Shown piece by piece: positions 11,107 to 14,521 of a stretch of 14,521 bases of DNA. The DNA lies in assembly GCA_964568735.1 (NCBI GenBank), contig CAZMRF010000082.1, forward strand, positions 1 through 14,521, read 5' to 3'. A program made the translations under genes and the position numbers. Under the pieces are notes generated by a model. It did no database searches. It was not told the DNA's origin and saw only the letters and a program-made list of their open reading frames with translations. The DNA is from CAZMRF01 sp964568735 (GTDB taxonomy: Bacteria; Acidobacteriota; Polarisedimenticolia; JACPZX01). Numbering within the stretch: position 1 is the stretch's first letter; every line of letters starts with the position of its first letter.

Positions 11107-13089
11107 ATGGCCCCGAGCGATCGCATCCCCCTGGGCCGTCGCGATGCGCTGGCCGCCGCCCTCCTCTTCCTGGCCGCCCTCCTCCCGCGCGTCCTCTACG
11201 TCCTCGAGATCGACACGGCGGGGCTGGGCTCCTTCCTGCGCCTCGATCCTCTTTACTACCACGAGTGGGCGCGGCGGATCGCGGCCGGCGACTGGCTGGG
11301 CACCGGGACCTTCGAGATGGCCCCCCTCTACCCCTACGCCCTCGGGAGCCTCTATTCCGTCTTCGGGGAGGGGCTCACGCTCCCCAGGATCCTGCAGGCC
11401 GTTCTGGGCGCGGCCACCTGCTCCGGGACATTCCTCCTGGGGCGGCGGCTCTTCGGCTGGTGGGCCGGGCTCATCGCCGGAGGGCTCCTCGCCGGTTACG
11501 GGCCCGCCATCTACTACGACGGGCAGATCAACAAGACGACGCTGGCGCTCGCGCTCTCGACGGCCTTCGCCGGGCTGCTCTCCCTATCGGATGCCAGGCG
11601 ACGAGGATGGGTCGTGGCCGGGGGCCTCTGCCTCGGGCTCGCGGCGCTCGTCCACGAGAACGTGAACGTGGCGGTTCCCATCGTCCTGGCGTGGCTCCTC
11701 GCCCCGCGAGCCGGTGAGCGATGGAACGCCGGGCTGCCGGCCGCTCTCCTTCTTGTAGTGGGCTACGCGGCGGCCGTGCTCCCCGTCGCGGTACGGAACA
11801 TCGCCGTCTCGGGCGAGTACGTCCTGATCACATCGGCCGGCGGGGAGAACTTCTATACGGGCAACAACCCCAACGCCTCCGGCCGCTACAGCCCGCCCCC
11901 CTTCGTGCGCCCCGATCCCTTCCTGGAGCACGAGGACTTCCGCGTCGAGGCGGCCCGGCGGCTCGGCCGGCCCGTGACGCGCCGCGAGGCCTCCCGGTAC
12001 TGGTGGGGAGAGGGGTTGCGCTTCATCACGAGCGAGCCCGGCCGCTTCGCCTGGCTGCTCTGGGACAAGCTGGCCGTCTTCCTGAACGCCTTCGAGCGGC
12101 CCGACAACTTCTCCTACGCGAACTTCAGGCTCTTCTCCCGAACGCTCTCCCTCCCCTGGGCGGGATTCGCGCTCGTGGCTCCTCTGGCCGCTCTCGGCCT
12201 CGTCGTCTCCGCCGGGCGCTGGAAGGAGCTCGTGCCCCTCTATGCGGGGATGGGGGCCTTCATTCTGTCGGCGCTCATCTTCTTCACCCAGTCGAGATAC
12301 AGAATGCCGGCGATTCCCTTCTTCGCGATCTTCGCGGGCCACGGCGCGGCGCGGCTGGCCGCCTGGGTGAGGCAGCGAAGGGTGAGAGAGGCTCTCCTCG
12401 GCTCGGCGCTGGTGGCGGGCTGCTGGTTCTTCGTCACCCGTGATCCTGGAAACGCTCCGGGCTTCTACGCCCAGAACGATGCCATCCTCGGCGAGCTCTA
12501 CCTCCACGCCGGGCGATTCGACGAGGCTGCGGAGTCGTTTCGAAGAGGCATCAGCGTGATGGAGCCGGCCGCGCGGGCGGGCAACGTCGTCTTCACGCGG
12601 ATCGCCGGCGCCGCGAGCCACGGGCTGGGGCTGGCCGAGCGGGAGCGCGGCGACCTCGCCGCGGCCGAGAAGGCCTTCCACGCGGCGGCCGCCTGCCCGG
12701 ATCCGGACGTCCGGCGTGAAGCTCTGGGCGAGCTGATCACCTTGCTCGAGTCCCGGGGGGATCGCCTGGGAGCGGCTGGCGCACTGGGCGAGGCGGTCAC
12801 CCTCGAGCCTCGCAGCTTCGCCCTCCGAATCAGATTCGCACGGGGCCTCTACCTCGTGGGCCGCCTCGACGAGTCGCTCGACCAGCTCCGGTCGGCGCTG
12901 GCCGCCTCGCCTCCTCCATCACCTGACCAGCAGTCGGATGCCTGGTACGGTATGGCGATGGTCCATGCCGCACGGGGGGAGGTCCCGGACGCGAGGACGG
13001 CCCTGGATCGGGCTCTCACTCTCGCACCCGGCCATGCCGGAGCGGCGGCGCTGCGTGATCGTCTGGACAGGGAGGGAGGCGGCCCTTGA
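11107..13089 (+). CDS. GT39/ArnT-like polytopic glycosyltransferase fused to TPR-like repeats
   Basis: 660 residues. About ten membrane segments span 12-440. The first luminal loop carries LDPLYYHEWARRIAAGDWLG with D47, at the position of the catalytic acidic residue of GT-C (PMT/ArnT-type) enzymes. A second luminal loop has TSAGGENFYTGNNP and GRYSPPPFV (242-267) followed by EHEDF. These enzymes transfer a sugar from a polyprenyl-phosphate donor on the outer face of the inner membrane; donor and acceptor here are unknown. The soluble C-terminus (450-655) has degenerate TPR-like helical pairs (LGELYLHAGRFDEAAESFRR, GLGLAERERGDLAAAEKAF, YGMAMVHAARGEVPDARTAL), probably periplasmic or cytoplasmic protein-binding. 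ATG 11107 is chosen because the upstream open frame overlaps the divergent regulator and encodes no membrane segment. Its stop overlaps the next gene by TTGA. Confidence 0.87.
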   Translation: MAPSDRIPLGRRDALAAALLFLAALLPRVLYVLEIDTAGLGSFLRLDPLYYHEWARRIAAGDWLGTGTFEMAPLYPYALGSLYSVFGEGLTLPRILQAVLGAATCSGTFLLGRRLFGWWAGLIAGGLLAGYGPAIYYDGQINKTTLALALSTAFAGLLSLSDARRRGWVVAGGLCLGLAALVHENVNVAVPIVLAWLLAPRAGERWNAGLPAALLLVVGYAAAVLPVAVRNIAVSGEYVLITSAGGENFYTGNNPNASGRYSPPPFVRPDPFLEHEDFRVEAARRLGRPVTRREASRYWWGEGLRFITSEPGRFAWLLWDKLAVFLNAFERPDNFSYANFRLFSRTLSLPWAGFALVAPLAALGLVVSAGRWKELVPLYAGMGAFILSALIFFTQSRYRMPAIPFFAIFAGHGAARLAAWVRQRRVREALLGSALVAGCWFFVTRDPGNAPGFYAQNDAILGELYLHAGRFDEAAESFRRGISVMEPAARAGNVVFTRIAGAASHGLGLAERERGDLAAAEKAFHAAAACPDPDVRREALGELITLLESRGDRLGAAGALGEAVTLEPRSFALRIRFARGLYLVGRLDESLDQLRSALAASPPPSPDQQSDAWYGMAMVHAARGEVPDARTALDRALTLAPGHAGAAALRDRLDREGGGP

Positions 13090-14521
13090 GGCCCGTCATC
13101 GATCCTGTATCGCCCCTGAAGAGCGATCCGCGCGGGCGCGCCTTCGACCGCATCGCGGGGGGCGCCGTCGTGTTGATCGCCCTGGGGATGCGGCTCTGGT
13201 ACCTGGCCCAGCTCCGCTCCACCCCGCTCTTCACGCAGATCCAGCTCGACCCGGCCTACTACCTCGCCTGGGCCCGCAGGATCGCGGCGGGCGATTGGCT
13301 CTCGGGCACCGAGGTCTTCGAGCAGAGCCCGCTCTACGCCTACATCCTCGGCGTCATCTTCCGGTTCGCCGGCGACGGGCTCCTCGTGCCCCGGCTCGTG
13401 CAGGCGGCGCTCGGGTCGCTGACCTGCCTGCTCGTCTTCCTGATCGCGCGGCGCCTTCTCGGGAGGCCGGCCGCGCTGGCTGCTGGGCTCTTCGCGGCGC
13501 TCTACGCGCCTTCGATCTTCTACGACGGGATGATCATGAAGCCCTCGTGGTCGGTCTTCCTCACGGCCGCGATGACGGCGGCGCTCGTCCACTCCGAGGG
13601 GAGCCGGAGGTCGTTCCTCTTCGGGGCCGGCGTCTGCCTCGGGCTGGCCTCCCTCTCGAGCGAGAACCTGATCCTCCTCGCCCCCCTCCTGGCCCTGTGG
13701 CTGGCCGCCGACGTGAAGCTTCGCGGCGGCATGACACGCGGGTGGCTCCGCGAGGCCTGCGCCCGCACGCTCTGGCTTGCCGCAGGGTGCATCCTCGCCA
13801 TCGCGCCCGTCACGGCCCGCAACGTGGCCATCTCGGGCGAGTGGGTCCTCCTGACGTCCGGGGGCGGCGAGGTCTTCTACATCGGGAACAACCCGGACTC
13901 CGACGGCAGGTACTCCCCGCCACCCTTCGTGCGCGCCATGAGCGGGCTCGAGCACGAAGACTTCCGGAAGGAGGCGGAGCGGAGAGCCGGCAGGAGCCTC
14001 ACCCGGAGGGAGGCCTCGACGTACTGGATCGGCGAGGGCCTCGGCTGGATCCGCTCGGACCCGGCAGGGTGGCTCGCCCTCCTCGCGACGAAGCTGCGCA
14101 TCTTCCTCAACGCCTACGAGCTTCCGGACAACCAGAATTTCGATCATCACCGTGCCTTCGTTCCCGTTCTGCGCTATCTCCCGACGTGGGGGCTGCTCCT
14201 TCCCCTAGCTGCCGCCGGCCTCGTCCTCTCCGCCCGCGCCTGGCGCGACCTCCTTCCGCTGTGGGTGATCGCGGCGGGCTACACGGGGACGGTCCTCCTC
14301 TTCTTCAACTTCGCCAGGTTCAGGATGCCGCTCGTGCCCGTCCTGATCGTCTTCGCGGGAGAGGGGCTCGCCGGGCTCCCGGCGCTTCTCCGCCCGCCCC
14401 TGGCCCCGGTGCGTGCCGCAGCCGCAGCCGGGGCGGCCGCCCTCGCGGCCCTCTTTGCGCTGGTGCCGATCCCCACCGATTCGCTCCATCGCGGCCAGGC
14501 GGAGAGCCAGATGGCCGACCT
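13086..14521 (+). CDS. GT39/ArnT-like polytopic glycosyltransferase, tandem paralogue (partial, 3' end outside window)
   Basis: 478 codons visible, no stop before the edge. Clearly paralogous to the preceding gene: LDPAYYLAWARRIAAGDWLSG (D55 equivalent to D47), FEQSPLYAYILG, FYDGMIMKPS, TSGGGEVFYIGNNP from residue 257, then GRYSPPPFVR and LEHEDFRKEAERR, and RREASTYWIGEGL. The membrane topology is the same, with a final hydrophobic segment at the edge; whether a TPR tail follows cannot be seen. The start is TTG 13086, overlapping the upstream TGA by 4 nt (TTGA), with GGGAGGGAGG 6 nt before it, so it is translationally coupled. It is a GT-C type, polyprenyl-phosphate-sugar-dependent enzyme by family; substrate unknown. 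The pair probably acts in one glycan or glycoprotein pathway, or on two related acceptors. Confidence 0.87.
   Translation, partial: MRPVIDPVSPLKSDPRGRAFDRIAGGAVVLIALGMRLWYLAQLRSTPLFTQIQLDPAYYLAWARRIAAGDWLSGTEVFEQSPLYAYILGVIFRFAGDGLLVPRLVQAALGSLTCLLVFLIARRLLGRPAALAAGLFAALYAPSIFYDGMIMKPSWSVFLTAAMTAALVHSEGSRRSFLFGAGVCLGLASLSSENLILLAPLLALWLAADVKLRGGMTRGWLREACARTLWLAAGCILAIAPVTARNVAISGEWVLLTSGGGEVFYIGNNPDSDGRYSPPPFVRAMSGLEHEDFRKEAERRAGRSLTRREASTYWIGEGLGWIRSDPAGWLALLATKLRIFLNAYELPDNQNFDHHRAFVPVLRYLPTWGLLLPLAAAGLVLSARAWRDLLPLWVIAAGYTGTVLLFFNFARFRMPLVPVLIVFAGEGLAGLPALLRPPLAPVRAAAAAGAAALAALFALVPIPTDSLHRGQAESQMAD

Noticed and set aside
11584..12681. 365-residue minus-strand open frame
   Set aside because: Antisense of the glycosyltransferase; charged low-complexity shadow.
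12849..14150. 433-residue minus-strand open frame
   Set aside because: Antisense of the two tandem glycosyltransferases; no domain.

Overview
The window is 14.5 kb of GC-rich bacterial chromosome, probably from an environmental or metagenome-assembled genome. Nothing in it fixes the phylum. GC-rich codon usage, frequent GTG and TTG starts, an FHA-linked histidine kinase and several TPR-fused membrane glycosyltransferases would fit Acidobacteriota, Myxococcota-like or candidate-phylum lineages. That placement is inference. No rRNA, tRNA, CRISPR array or intact insertion sequence was found.

Left part (1-1893, minus strand): a PLP-dependent cysteine-synthase-family enzyme is followed after 28 nt by a B12-binding-domain radical SAM protein that runs off the left edge. 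The radical SAM gene has no ATG, GTG or TTG start; a CTG sits 5 nt after a perfect AGGAGG. The outermost ~50 bp are much AT-richer, and the protein loses family resemblance there.

Position 2118-2633 (plus strand): a compact RHH antitoxin / RelE-ParE toxin operon. Its promoter lies inside a 28-bp interrupted palindrome, and the predicted transcript starts at or next to the antitoxin ATG. The ends of the module carry 7-mers resembling integron attC boundaries (speculative).

Position 2846-9138 (minus strand, in transcription order from the right): FHA-GAF-histidine kinase, tandem-CBS protein, RlmD-type 23S rRNA m5U methyltransferase with an acidic tail, a 64-residue zinc-ribbon protein, and a TMTC-like membrane mannosyltransferase with C-terminal TPRs and two atypical hydrophilic inserts. 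Spacing suggests CBS, rlmD and the zinc ribbon could be co-transcribed.

Right part: a secreted protein of unknown function (9348-9986, +) converges on a cupin/AraC-type regulator (10129-10959, -). The regulator is divergent from two tandem, paralogous GT39/ArnT-like polytopic glycosyltransferases. The first is fused to TPR-like repeats; the second overlaps it by 4 nt (TTGA) and is cut by the right edge. The divergent layout makes the AraC protein a candidate regulator of the pair.

I saw no obviously new defence or mobile system. The most interesting signals are the toxin-antitoxin promoter/operator and its cassette-like ends, a recurring leaderless-type promoter arrangement at three genes, the CTG start, and the codon-atypical insert with a 16-bp palindrome in the TMTC-like gene.
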